A stretch of DNA of 64,000 nucleotides from positions 2,416,001 to 2,480,000 of the forward strand of contig NZ_CP058349.1 in the NCBI RefSeq assembly GCF_013395055.1. Reading direction: 5' to 3'. The notes under the pieces were generated by a model that did not search any database, was not told the DNA's origin, and saw only the letters and a list, made by a program, of their open reading frames with translations. Position 1 is the stretch's first letter. Every line of letters starts with the position of its first letter. A program made the translations under genes and the position numbers. Shown here piece after piece: positions 1-7,999 of this stretch. Origin of the DNA: Pseudomonas sp. ABC1. GTDB taxonomy: Bacteria > Pseudomonadota > Gammaproteobacteria > Pseudomonadales > Pseudomonadaceae.

Positions 1-211
1 CACCGCCAAGCTGGGCGAGAGCGCCATGCTCAACTTCATCGGCGAAGTGCCGTCGGTGGACAAGGTAATCGCCATCGCCGATTGCCACCTGCACCACTAC
101 GGCAAGGCCTTCAAGACTGGGCGCAAGGTCGGCCACGCCACCCTGCGCAGCGCTGACCGCGCCACCCTCGATGCGCGTATTGCCGAGGTCAAGGCGTTGA
201 TCAAGGGCTGA
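1..211 (+). CDS. purK: PurK, 5-(carboxyamino)imidazole ribonucleotide synthase, 3' end only
   Basis: The last 69 codons or so of an ATP-grasp enzyme of purine synthesis, which carboxylates aminoimidazole ribonucleotide with ATP and bicarbonate. The gene runs in from the left edge, with codons in register from base 2, and stops at TGA 209-211. The visible tail has the family's C-terminal pattern: MLNFIGE, then HLHHYGKAFKTGRKVGHATL, which matches the PurK ending (hydrophobic strand, H-x-YGK, GRK-x-GH). The catalytic ATP-grasp region lies outside the window, so activity cannot be judged. purE would be expected just upstream. Confidence 0.85.
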   Translation, partial: TAKLGESAMLNFIGEVPSVDKVIAIADCHLHHYGKAFKTGRKVGHATLRSADRATLDARIAEVKALIKG

Positions 212-334
212 AGGCTTTCTCGCGAATGCAGCATCTGAAGGTCTTATGCGCCTTTCAGGTGCGGGCAGTTCTTCGTGGTGGTACCAATCGCAGGATCATC
301 AGCGTCTCACCTCGGGCTGCGGTGGGACTGTTGG

Positions 335-404
335 CAGTCAATACCGAAGTGGCCATAAGAAAAACAGCTCTCAGCCTACAGCCCCCGTCATTCCCGCGAA
401 GGCG
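335..404 (+). repeat. Dispersed repeat copy A (truncated)
   Basis: About 70 nt that align by eye with copies B (621-760) and C (7861-7999, inverted). Shared blocks are a CAATACCGAAGTGG-like start, a purine/A-rich stretch and a core resembling GTCATTCCCGCG. This copy breaks off after CCCGCGAAGGCG and lacks the second arm of the core hairpin. The rest of the 212-997 gap between purK and the hexR-like gene has no convincing coding sequence. Confidence 0.6.
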
Positions 405-620
405 CACTACTGTCCGGTACGTATTTTGCCTCTGAGGGCTGCAAGGTTTATGAAGCTTGGATGTACGGTTTGAGGCTTGCTCTGCCGACTCAATATCGCG
501 TTCAGGGCTGTTCGTTCTCATGACCGCGTGTCGCGAGCCCGACCAGCCCCTCTACGCAACACGCATGAACCCATCCATGGGGCTCTTCGTCGGCGTCCCT
601 GCCGACGAAGGTTGCTACGA

Positions 621-760
621 GGGGCTGGTCGGGCTCGCGGCAAATATCGAAGTGACCATGGGAAAAAGCCACAACTCCGTCGCTCCCGCGTAGGCGGGAG
701 CCTAGGTGCGCAAGGCCAAGGCCGGAGGGCTTCTTCCTACAGTCGCCGCAGAAGATGGCT
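621..760 (+). repeat. Dispersed repeat copy B with hairpin core
   Basis: A noncoding repeat of about 140 nt. Its core is a short hairpin, CTCCCGCGTAGGCGGGAG, followed by CCTAGGTGCGCA and then a TTCCTACAGTC-like block. The same order (A-rich block, hairpin core, AGGTGCGCA, CTACAGTC) occurs inverted in copy C at 7861-7999. This looks like the intergenic REP/BOX-type elements of Pseudomonas genomes. Confidence 0.65.
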
Positions 761-997
761 GTGCGGATGCCAGGTGGTGGGACGGGGCCTTCGTCGCCAG
801 GGATGGCGGCGAAGAGCTACAGGGATGTATTCACGCGTGCCCCGCCCCACCACCTGGCATTTGCACAGGAACGATGAGCGCAAGGCTACCGTATCGTGGG
901 TTAGGCAAAAGGCATACCGACACTAGTGCGCCTTCGCGGGCACGACGGTGGAAGGGCGAAGGTTGTGTAGTACCGCCTGTCCACCCGCGTCGCTGTA

Positions 998-1864
998 TCA
1001 GTCTTCCTGAGATTTCACCGTCTTCGGCGACAGTCTCAGGCTGCGCAGGCTGCGTTTGACGCTTTTCAGGTGGTTGACCAGGTCTGGGCCGCGGGCCATG
1101 GCGACGCCCATGGCCAGCACGTCGATCACCACCAGGTGGGCGATACGCGAGGTCAGCGGGGTGTAGATCTCGGTGTCTTCCTGCACGTCGATGGCCAGGT
1201 GCACGGTGGCCAGGTCCGCCAGCGGCGTCTGGCTCGGGCATAAGGTGACCAGGGTGGCACCACTCTCACGCACCACGTTGGCGGTGATCAGCAGGTCCTT
1301 GGAGCGCCCGGACTGGGAAATGCAGATCGCCACGTCCGTGGGTTTCAGCGTGACCGCCGACATTGCCTGCATATGCGGGTCGGAATAGGCCGCGGCAGAC
1401 AGCAGCAGGCGGAAGAATTTGTGCTGGGCATCGGTGGCGACCGCGCCGGACGCGCCGAAGCCATAGAACTCCACCCGCTCGGCATTGGCCATGGCGGTGA
1501 TGGCGCGTTGCAGCGCTACCGGATCGAGGTGTTCGCGCACCTCGATCAGCGTGTGCAGGGTGGTGTCGAAAATCTTCAGGCTGAAGTCGGATACTGCATC
1601 GTTCTCGCTGATGGCGAACTGGCCGAAGCTGGCACCGGCAGCCAGGCTCTGCGCCAGCTTCAACTTGAGGTCCTGGAAGCCCAGGCAACCGATGGCGCGA
1701 CAGAAGCGCACGATGGTTGGCTCGCTGACGCCGACGCTGTGGGCGAGATCAGCCATCGAGCTGTGCATCACCGCCGTCGGGTCGAGCAGGACATGGTCAG
1801 CCACCTTCAGCTCCGACTTGCGCAGAGAAGGTCTCGATTGGGCGATGTGTTGCAGCAGATTCAC
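998..1864 (-). CDS. RpiR-family transcriptional regulator, HexR-like
   Basis: A 288-residue regulator with an N-terminal winged HTH of the HTH_6 type (about residues 1-77; SVGVSEPTIVRFCRAIG is the recognition region) and a C-terminal SIS sugar-phosphate-binding domain (about 120-260; GFGASGAVATDAQHKF and CISQSGRSKDLL are the ligand loops). HexR proteins respond to 2-keto-3-deoxy-6-phosphogluconate and repress Entner-Doudoroff and glucose-6-phosphate dehydrogenase genes. The gene is divergent from zwf, with a HexR-type palindrome between them. Some pseudomonads have two hexR/zwf pairs. This one lacks adjacent pgl and eda and sits near purK, trhP and uvrD homologues, so I take it as the second pair (like PA5438/PP_5350 as I recall them) and leave the symbol blank. 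Confidence 0.85.
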   Translation of the reverse strand: MNLLQHIAQSRPSLRKSELKVADHVLLDPTAVMHSSMADLAHSVGVSEPTIVRFCRAIGCLGFQDLKLKLAQSLAAGASFGQFAISENDAVSDFSLKIFDTTLHTLIEVREHLDPVALQRAITAMANAERVEFYGFGASGAVATDAQHKFFRLLLSAAAYSDPHMQAMSAVTLKPTDVAICISQSGRSKDLLITANVVRESGATLVTLCPSQTPLADLATVHLAIDVQEDTEIYTPLTSRIAHLVVIDVLAMGVAMARGPDLVNHLKSVKRSLRSLRLSPKTVKSQED

Positions 1865-1925
1865 GATAGCGGCTCGCTTTTCGGCGTGCTGGCCCGGTTG
1901 TCTGGCCAGGGTGGTTGTAGTGGGC

Positions 1926-1942
1926 CTGTAGTTATACTACAA
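1926..1942. promoter_or_regulatory. HexR-type operator between the regulator and zwf
   Basis: The sequence CTGTAGTTATACTACAA is a near-perfect palindrome with TGTAGT/ACTACA half sites. It fits the HexR consensus as I remember it (TTGTAATTAAATTACAA-like). It sits in the 166-nt divergent gap, 62 nt upstream of the regulator start and 88 nt upstream of the zwf start, where it could control both genes. Confidence 0.75.
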
Positions 1943-2030
1943 GAAACACCCGAACGCCCACCCGCCTGTGCTTGGATAGCGCTCAGGCTTGTGTCAGGGT
2001 GTCGGCGTTCGATGGCTCTGGAGGGATACC

Positions 2031-3473
2031 GTGGCTTTTTCCTGCGACATGCTGGTGTTTGGTGGTACCGGCGACCTGGCACTGCACAAGCTGATTCCGG
2101 CGCTCTATCACTTGCACCGTGATGGGCGACTGCATGCTGACGTGCGCATCCTGGCGCTGGCGCGCCGCAGCCTCACACGCGAGGCTTACCTGGCGCTGGC
2201 CGAGCGTCACTGTCGGGCGCAGGTGGCGCGGGCGGACTTCCAGAAGGAGGTCTGGCAAGGCTTCGCCCAGCGCCTGGACTACTTTGCCATGGATGCCTCG
2301 CAGCGCGGCGAGTTCACCCGCCTGGCGCGTCACCTGGGCGATGATCGCAAGCGCGTGCGGGTGTACTACCTGGCCACCGCCCCGGACCTGTTCGAACCGA
2401 TCGCCAGCAACCTGCAAACCGCTGGTCTGGCTGACGAGCAGGCGCGCATCGTGCTGGAGAAGCCCATCGGTCATTCGCTGGAGTCGGCGTTGGCGATCAA
2501 CGCCGCCATCGGCCAGGTGTTCGCCGAGCCGCGCATCTATCGTATCGACCATTACCTGGGCAAGGAGACCGTGCAGAACCTGATGGCGCTGCGCTTCGCC
2601 AATGCGCTGTTCGAGCCGGTCTGGCGCGCCGGACATATCGAGCATGTGCAGATCACCGTGGCGGAAACCCTCGGCGTGGAGAACCGTGGCAGCTACTACG
2701 ACAACGCCGGTGCGATGCGCGACATGCTGCAGAACCACCTGCTGCAACTGCTTTGCCTGGTGGCGATGGAGGCGCCGGTGCGCTTCGACGCCGAGGCGGT
2801 GCGCAACGAGAAGGTCAAGGTGCTGGAGGCGCTCAAGCCCATCGCCGGCCTTGACGTGCAGGACAAGACCGTGCGCGGCCAGTACGGCGCTGGCAAGGTC
2901 GGCGGGCAGGACGTGCAGGCGTACTACTTCGAGAAAAATGTAGATAACGACAGCGATACCGAAACCTTCGTCGCGGTGCAGGCGGAGATCGACAACTGGC
3001 GCTGGGCCGGCGTGCCCTTCTACCTGCGCACCGGCAAGCGCATGGCACGCAAGCGTTCGGAGATCGTCATCACCTTCAAGCCGGTGCCGCACCTGCTGTT
3101 CGAGGAGGAGCAGTGCAACCGCCTGGTGATCAGCCTGCAGCCCGAGGAAAGCATCAGCCTGCACCTGATGGCCAAGGCGCCGGGCAAGGGCATGCAACTG
3201 GAGCCGGTGGAACTGGACCTGAATCTGGCCAAGGCCTTCCGCCAGGCGCGGCGCTGGGATGCCTACGAGCGGTTGCTGCTGGACGTGATCGAGGGCGACT
3301 CGACGCTGTTCATGCGCCGCGACGAGGTCGAGGCGGCCTGGCGCTGGGTCGATCCGATCCTCAAGGGCTGGCAGGGCCACTACCGCAAGCCCCGGCCTTA
3401 TCCCGCCGGTATCGACGGCCCGGAGCTGGCCCGGCAGCTACTGGATCGGCGTGGGCATGACTGGTGGCCTTGA
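2031..3473 (+). CDS. zwf: Glucose-6-phosphate 1-dehydrogenase
   Basis: A protein of 480 residues that oxidises glucose-6-phosphate to 6-phosphogluconolactone with NAD(P)+, feeding the Entner-Doudoroff and pentose phosphate routes. The N-terminal Rossmann loop reads FGGTGDLALHKL, and the substrate/catalytic signature RIDHYLGKETVQNL is intact. I chose the GTG start because GGAGGG lies 5 nt upstream; the next in-frame candidate is ATG 2049. The length is close to the family norm. pgl and eda, which usually follow the primary zwf in Pseudomonas, are absent: an ectoine cluster comes next. This is therefore probably a ZwfB-type paralogue. Confidence 0.93.
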   Translation: MAFSCDMLVFGGTGDLALHKLIPALYHLHRDGRLHADVRILALARRSLTREAYLALAERHCRAQVARADFQKEVWQGFAQRLDYFAMDASQRGEFTRLARHLGDDRKRVRVYYLATAPDLFEPIASNLQTAGLADEQARIVLEKPIGHSLESALAINAAIGQVFAEPRIYRIDHYLGKETVQNLMALRFANALFEPVWRAGHIEHVQITVAETLGVENRGSYYDNAGAMRDMLQNHLLQLLCLVAMEAPVRFDAEAVRNEKVKVLEALKPIAGLDVQDKTVRGQYGAGKVGGQDVQAYYFEKNVDNDSDTETFVAVQAEIDNWRWAGVPFYLRTGKRMARKRSEIVITFKPVPHLLFEEEQCNRLVISLQPEESISLHLMAKAPGKGMQLEPVELDLNLAKAFRQARRWDAYERLLLDVIEGDSTLFMRRDEVEAAWRWVDPILKGWQGHYRKPRPYPAGIDGPELARQLLDRRGHDWWP

Positions 3474-4026
3474 GCGGCCTCCTGTCGAACGGATGCCGGC
3501 AAACACCTCCTGGAGCCGAGTACGTTGTCGGTCCAGTCGCTGGCGATGATATGGCGTCGGACGGGTAATGCGGGTTCAGTCGTGAATTACGTTTTGTTAC
3601 GAATTGCCAGACTACCGTTCATCGGTTGATTTTTATCGGTGAAATGACGCCACGCTCTTCGGTTCGTCTCCGCTATATATGTGTGAATATTCCATGGCGA
3701 TATGTCCGGCAACCTGGTCGTATTCTTCCGGCCATATCCGGACACGTGTAGAAAGTTGTTCAGGCCTTCTGCAACAGGGGCTGTGGAGGAATAGCCGGGG
3801 TCTAGTGAAAGTGCCCTGAACTGTCCGGAAAATCCTTCATTTTCAACGCTCACGGTGCTGTCTAACATACGCTTTGAAGCACGCCGGCATGGCGCTGCAG
3901 GACTTTCGAAGTTCTTGTCGAATATCCCGCTGATACGGAGTGTTTCATCCGGAAAGCGGGTTGTTACATGTGTCGATCTATGTTTGCCTGTAAAGGAATT
4001 CAATCAACTACCCACAAGGATTTGTT
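3474..4026. other. Intergenic region upstream of the ectoine cluster
   Basis: About 550 nt with no credible gene, somewhat more AT-rich than its surroundings. A 138-codon minus-strand frame (3587-4003) shows no family signature and no good ribosome site. Ectoine promoters are usually osmotically induced, but I could not fix a -35/-10 pair with confidence. Confidence 0.5.
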
Positions 4027-5823
4027 TTGAGTTTCTGCAAAGTAACACTCCGTCGGCCCAACGACGGCGATGGTTACAACCTCCATCATCTGGTCGCTCG
4101 CTGTCAGCCGCTGGATGTCAATTCGGTCTACTGCAACCTGCTGCAGTGCACCGATTTCTCCGATACCTCCATTGCCGCCGAAGATGCCCAGGGGCAACTG
4201 GTCGGCTTCATTTCCGGTTACCGCCCGCCTTCCCGTCCAGACACGCTGTTTGTCTGGCAGGTCGCTGTCGATGCCTGCATGCGTGGCCAGGGCCTGGCAC
4301 TGTGCATGTTGCTGGCACTGGTCGAGCGCTGCGCCGAGCAAGGTGTGCGTTACCTGGAAACCACCATCTCGCCGGACAACGGCGCATCCCAGGCCCTGTT
4401 CAGGAAGGCCTTCGCGCGGCTCGGCATTGATTGCCAGACCCGCGTGCTGTTCTCCCGGGCCGCACATTTCGACGGTCGCCATGAGGACGAGGTGCTCTAT
4501 CGCGCCGGTCCCATCGTCGCCACCGTCAGATATCAAGGAGCAGACATGAATGTTTTCGAGTTGAACGAGTCCTCGGTCCGCAGTTATTGCCGGTCCTTCC
4601 CCGTGGTCTTCAAGCAGGCGCGGGGCGCCGAGCTGATTACCCGTGACGGCAAGCATTACATCGACTTCCTGGCCGGTGCTGGCACGCTCAACTACGGGCA
4701 CAACCACCCGGTGCTCAAGCAGGCGTTGCTCGACTACATTGCCGGTGATGGCCTGGCCCATGGCCTGGATATGTATTCCGAGGCCAAGGAGCGTTTCCTT
4801 GAAACCTTCAACCGGCTGATCCTCGAACCGCGCGGCATGGGCGACTACCTGATGCAGTTCACCGGCCCCACCGGCACCAACGCGGTGGAAGCGGCGCTGA
4901 AGCTGGCACGCAAGGTCACCGGGCGCAGTAATGTGATCAGCTTCACCAACGGCTTCCACGGTTGCAGCATCGGCGCGCTGGCAGCCACCGGCAACCAGCA
5001 TCACCGTGGCGCGGCCGGTACTGCGCTGAGCGATGTCAGCCGCATGCCGTACGCCAACTATTTCGGCGAAAAGGCCGACACCATCGGCATGATCGACAAG
5101 CTGCTGGCCGACCCGAGCAGCGGTATCGACAAGCCGGCGGCGGTGATCGTCGAGGTGCTGCAGGGCGAGGGCGGCCTGAATGCTGCTTCAGCCGAGTGGA
5201 TGCGCAAGTTGCAGCAGCTCTGCCGCAAACACGAAATGCTGCTGATCGTCGACGATATCCAGGCCGGTTGCGGGCGTACCGGCAGCTTCTTCAGCTTCGA
5301 GGAAATGGGCGTCCAGCCGGACATGATCACCCTGTCCAAGTCCCTCAGTGGCTTCGGCGTGCCCTTCGCCATGGTGCTGCTGCGCAAGGAGCTGGACCAG
5401 TGGCAACCCGGCGAACACAACGGCACCTTCCGGGGCAACAACCATGCCTTCGTCACTGCCGCTGCGGCCTTGGAACACTTCTGGCGCGACGACGCCTTCG
5501 CCCGCAGCGTGCGCGCCAAGGGCAAGCGCATTGCCGAGGGCATGGCGCGCATCGTGCGCCGCCATGGGCCGGATTCGTTAGCGGTCAAGGGGCGCGGCAT
5601 GATGCTCGGCATTCGCTGCGCGGATGGTGAGGTCGCCTCGGCCATCTGTCGGCATGCCTTCGACAATGGCCTGGTGATCGAGACCAGCGGCCCCCATGGC
5701 GAGGTGGTCAAGTGCCTGTGCCCGCTGGTGATCAGCGAAGAGCAGATCGACAAGGCGTTGGGCATTCTCGACAAGGCGTTCGCCGCCGTGTTGTCCAGCC
5801 AGTCCGCCGAGCAAGCATCCTGA
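4027..5823 (+). CDS. ectA: EctA (diaminobutyrate acetyltransferase) in frame with EctB
   Basis: One open frame of 598 codons. Residues 1-173 are EctA, a GNAT acetyltransferase that makes N-gamma-acetyl-diaminobutyrate. Visible signatures are LRRPNDGDGYNLHHLVARC, LDVNSVYCNLLQC, the acetyl-CoA loop VAVDACMRGQGLAL and TTISPDNGASQALF. There is no stop before the EctB start at 4546. EctA proteins normally have several more residues after VLYRAGP; here that tail is replaced by VATVRYQGAD, which runs into EctB. The start is TTG 4027 with AAGGA upstream; no ATG or GTG is available in frame before the stop at 3991. The product could be a real fusion, or translation could re-initiate at EctB. ectC and ask follow on the same strand. 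Confidence 0.88.
   Translation: MSFCKVTLRRPNDGDGYNLHHLVARCQPLDVNSVYCNLLQCTDFSDTSIAAEDAQGQLVGFISGYRPPSRPDTLFVWQVAVDACMRGQGLALCMLLALVERCAEQGVRYLETTISPDNGASQALFRKAFARLGIDCQTRVLFSRAAHFDGRHEDEVLYRAGPIVATVRYQGADMNVFELNESSVRSYCRSFPVVFKQARGAELITRDGKHYIDFLAGAGTLNYGHNHPVLKQALLDYIAGDGLAHGLDMYSEAKERFLETFNRLILEPRGMGDYLMQFTGPTGTNAVEAALKLARKVTGRSNVISFTNGFHGCSIGALAATGNQHHRGAAGTALSDVSRMPYANYFGEKADTIGMIDKLLADPSSGIDKPAAVIVEVLQGEGGLNAASAEWMRKLQQLCRKHEMLLIVDDIQAGCGRTGSFFSFEEMGVQPDMITLSKSLSGFGVPFAMVLLRKELDQWQPGEHNGTFRGNNHAFVTAAAALEHFWRDDAFARSVRAKGKRIAEGMARIVRRHGPDSLAVKGRGMMLGIRCADGEVASAICRHAFDNGLVIETSGPHGEVVKCLCPLVISEEQIDKALGILDKAFAAVLSSQSAEQAS
4546..5823 (+). CDS. ectB: EctB, L-2,4-diaminobutyrate:2-oxoglutarate transaminase
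   Basis: A PLP-dependent class-III aminotransferase of 425 residues that converts aspartate semialdehyde to diaminobutyrate, the first committed step of ectoine synthesis. The start MNVFELNESSVRSYCRSFP is typical of EctB. Other marks are GAGTLNYGHNHP, FTGPTGTNAVEAALKLAR, TNGFHGCSIGALAAT, the metal/PLP aspartate in VDDIQAGCGRTG and the Schiff-base lysine in TLSKSLSG. ATG 4546 has its own ribosome site, AAGGAGC, 5 nt upstream, so free EctB can be made even though the frame is continuous with EctA. The stop codon is 10 nt before ectC. Confidence 0.93.
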   Translation: MNVFELNESSVRSYCRSFPVVFKQARGAELITRDGKHYIDFLAGAGTLNYGHNHPVLKQALLDYIAGDGLAHGLDMYSEAKERFLETFNRLILEPRGMGDYLMQFTGPTGTNAVEAALKLARKVTGRSNVISFTNGFHGCSIGALAATGNQHHRGAAGTALSDVSRMPYANYFGEKADTIGMIDKLLADPSSGIDKPAAVIVEVLQGEGGLNAASAEWMRKLQQLCRKHEMLLIVDDIQAGCGRTGSFFSFEEMGVQPDMITLSKSLSGFGVPFAMVLLRKELDQWQPGEHNGTFRGNNHAFVTAAAALEHFWRDDAFARSVRAKGKRIAEGMARIVRRHGPDSLAVKGRGMMLGIRCADGEVASAICRHAFDNGLVIETSGPHGEVVKCLCPLVISEEQIDKALGILDKAFAAVLSSQSAEQAS

Positions 5824-5833
5824 GGAGCCGAAC

Positions 5834-6211
5834 ATGATCGTAAGAACCCTGGCCGAGGCCGAGCGCAGCGAGCGCCGTGTCGTCAGCGAGAACTGGGAGA
5901 GTACGCGGATGTTGTTGAAGGACGACAACATGGGCTTCTCCTTCCATATCACCACTATCTATGCCGGCACCGAGACGCACATCTGGTACCGCAACCACTT
6001 GGAGTCGGTGTATTGCATCAGCGGCGAAGGCGAGATCGAGACCCTGGCCGACGGCAAGGTCTACCCGATCCGCCCCGGCACGCTCTATATCCTCGACCAG
6101 CACGATGAACACCTGCTGCGCGGTACCACGGAAATGAAGATGGCCTGCGTCTTCAATCCACCGCTGAATGGCCAGGAAGTGCATGACGCGGACGGCGTCT
6201 ATCCGCTGTAG
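5834..6211 (+). CDS. ectC: EctC, L-ectoine synthase
   Basis: A cupin of 125 residues that cyclises N-gamma-acetyl-diaminobutyrate to ectoine. The full family pattern is present: MIVRTLAEAE start, THIWYRNHLESVYCISGEGE metal/substrate strand, then PGTLYILDQHDEHLLRG. It lies 10 nt after ectB with GAGGAG as ribosome site. No ectD (ectoine hydroxylase) follows, so the cluster should make ectoine but not 5-hydroxyectoine. Confidence 0.95.
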   Translation: MIVRTLAEAERSERRVVSENWESTRMLLKDDNMGFSFHITTIYAGTETHIWYRNHLESVYCISGEGEIETLADGKVYPIRPGTLYILDQHDEHLLRGTTEMKMACVFNPPLNGQEVHDADGVYPL

Positions 6212-6362
6212 GCAGCCATGAGCTGCGAGCCGGCAGCGAAAGCGATTCCCGGCTTGCAGCTTGGCCCTGTTCTATCTACCCCCGCATGTAGATAATGGCG
6301 CACGAATTGGCGCCGGGCCGCGCAGTCGTGCATGAAAACGGGAACAGGCCCTAAATCCGAAA

Positions 6363-6389
6363 CATCCTCGGGGCGTTTCCCCGGGGATG
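6363..6389 (+). promoter_or_regulatory. Strong hairpin between ectC and ask
   Basis: CATCCTCGGGG and CCCCGGGGATG form an 11-bp stem with a single G-U pair and a five-base loop (CGTTT). It lies in the 209-nt gap between ectC and ask, 31 nt before the ask start. No T-tract follows, so a plain intrinsic terminator is unlikely. It may be an mRNA-stabilising or attenuating structure that separates ask expression from ectABC. Confidence 0.55.
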
Positions 6390-6420
6390 GAACACACCCA
6401 TGACGGGACGTTGAATCTCG

Positions 6421-7851
6421 ATGCATACAGTAGAAAAAATCGGCGGCACTTCCATGAGCCGCTTCGAGGAGGTCCTCGACAATATCCTGATCGGCCAGCG
6501 CCAGGGCGCCGAGCTTTACCGGCGTATTTTCGTGGTGTCGGCCTACAGTGGCATGACCAACCTGCTGCTGGAGCACAAGAAGACCGGCGAGCCGGGCGTC
6601 TACCAGCGCTTCGCCGAGGCGCACAACGAAAGCGCCTGGTGCGAGACCCTGGAAACGGTGCGCCGGCTGATGCTGGAGAAGAACGCCGAACTGTTCGGCG
6701 ATGCGCCCGAGCAGAAGGCCGCCGACGATTTCATCAACACCCGTATCGACGACGCCCGCGATTGCATGCTCAGCCTGCAGCGCCTGTGTGCCTATGGGCA
6801 CTTCCAGTTGAGCGAGCACCTGATGAAGGTGCGCGAGATGCTCGCCTCCATCGGTGAAGCCCACAGTGCCTACAACTCGGTGTTGGCATTGCAGCAGCGC
6901 GGTGTGAATGCGCGCATGGCCGACCTGACCGGCTGGCACCGCGACTCGCCGCTGCCGTTCGAGGAAATGGTGCGCGAGAGCTTCGAGGACTTCGACTTCA
7001 AGCGCGAGCTGGTGGTCGCCACTGGCTACACCCATTGCAGCGAAGGCCTGATGAACACCTTCGACCGTGGCTACAGCGAGATCACCTTCGCCCAGATCGC
7101 CGCCGCCACCGGCGCCCACGAAGCGATCATCCACAAGGAGTTCCACCTCAGCAGCGCCGACCCGAACCTGGTCGGTGCCGACAAGGTGGTGACCATCGGC
7201 CGTACCAACTACGACGTGGCCGACCAGTTGTCCAACCTCGGCATGGAAGCGATCCACCCGCGCGCGGCCAAGACCCTGCGCCGCGCCGGCATCGAGTTGC
7301 GCATCAAGAATGCCTTCGAGCCGGAGCATGGCGGTACGCTGATCAGCCAGTCTTACCGCAGCGAGCGGCCCTGCGTGGAGATCATCGCCGGGCGCAAGGA
7401 CGTTTTCGGCATCGAGGTGTTCGACCAGGACATGCTCGGCGACCTGGCCTACGACATCGAAATCACCCGAATGCTGAAGAAGCTCAAGCTCTACCTGGTG
7501 AACAAGGACTCCGATGCCAACAGCATCACCTACTTCCTGTCCGGCTCGCGCAAGCTGATCAACCGTGCCGCGCGGCTGATCGAGGAGCAGTACCCGAGTG
7601 CCGAAGTCACCGTGCACAACATCGCCATCGTCTCGGCCATCGGCTCGCACATGAAGGTCAAGGGCATCCTGGCCAAGACCGCCGCCGCACTGGCTGAGGC
7701 TGGCATCAGCATCCAGGCGCTGCACCAGTCGATCCGCCAGGTGGAGATGCAGTGCGTGGTCAACGAGGATGACTACGAGGCAGCGATCATCGCCCTGCAC
7801 CGTGCGTTGATCGAGCCGGAGAACCACAAGGGTGTGATCGCCGCGGCGTGA
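6421..7851 (+). CDS. ask: Aspartate kinase, ectoine-cluster type (Ask_Ect)
   Basis: A protein of 476 residues that phosphorylates aspartate, the first step towards aspartate semialdehyde, the EctB substrate. The start is MHTVEKIGGTSMSRF, where KIGGTS replaces the usual KFGGTS, and two ACT domains close the protein (from about residue 330: EIAGRKDVFGIEVFDQDM, then HNIAIVSAIGSHM and KGILAKTAAALAEAG). These features match the specialised aspartokinase of proteobacterial ectoine clusters, which escapes feedback control by lysine and threonine. It is co-directional with ectABC after a 209-nt gap containing a hairpin. Confidence 0.92.
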   Translation: MHTVEKIGGTSMSRFEEVLDNILIGQRQGAELYRRIFVVSAYSGMTNLLLEHKKTGEPGVYQRFAEAHNESAWCETLETVRRLMLEKNAELFGDAPEQKAADDFINTRIDDARDCMLSLQRLCAYGHFQLSEHLMKVREMLASIGEAHSAYNSVLALQQRGVNARMADLTGWHRDSPLPFEEMVRESFEDFDFKRELVVATGYTHCSEGLMNTFDRGYSEITFAQIAAATGAHEAIIHKEFHLSSADPNLVGADKVVTIGRTNYDVADQLSNLGMEAIHPRAAKTLRRAGIELRIKNAFEPEHGGTLISQSYRSERPCVEIIAGRKDVFGIEVFDQDMLGDLAYDIEITRMLKKLKLYLVNKDSDANSITYFLSGSRKLINRAARLIEEQYPSAEVTVHNIAIVSAIGSHMKVKGILAKTAAALAEAGISIQALHQSIRQVEMQCVVNEDDYEAAIIALHRALIEPENHKGVIAAA

Positions 7852-7860
7852 TCGGCAGGC

Positions 7861-7999
7861 GTAGAGCCGTCTGCGCTGGTGACTGTAGAAAAAGCGCGTT
7901 GGCCATAAGCCTGCGCACCTGGGTTCCCGCCTACGCGGGAACGACGGGTTGAGCTTTTTCCCAAGGACACCTCGGTATTGACCGCGGGGCTGGTCGGGC
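7861..7999 (-). repeat. Dispersed repeat copy C (inverted relative to A and B)
   Basis: On the minus strand this gives CAATACCGAGG, GGGAAAAAG, the hairpin TTCCCGCGTAGGCGGGAA, CCCAGGTGCGCA and CTACAGTC, in the same order as copy B at 621-760. It occupies the gap between ask (stop 7851) and trhP (start 8190). The rest of that gap shows no gene. Confidence 0.65.

Noticed and set aside
1983..3380. A 465-codon minus-strand frame over zwf
   Set aside because: The plus frame carries complete Zwf motifs; the minus frame is a compositional shadow.
3587..4003. A 138-codon minus-strand frame upstream of ectA
   Set aside because: No ribosome site, no family signature, weak coding bias; treated as part of the regulatory gap.
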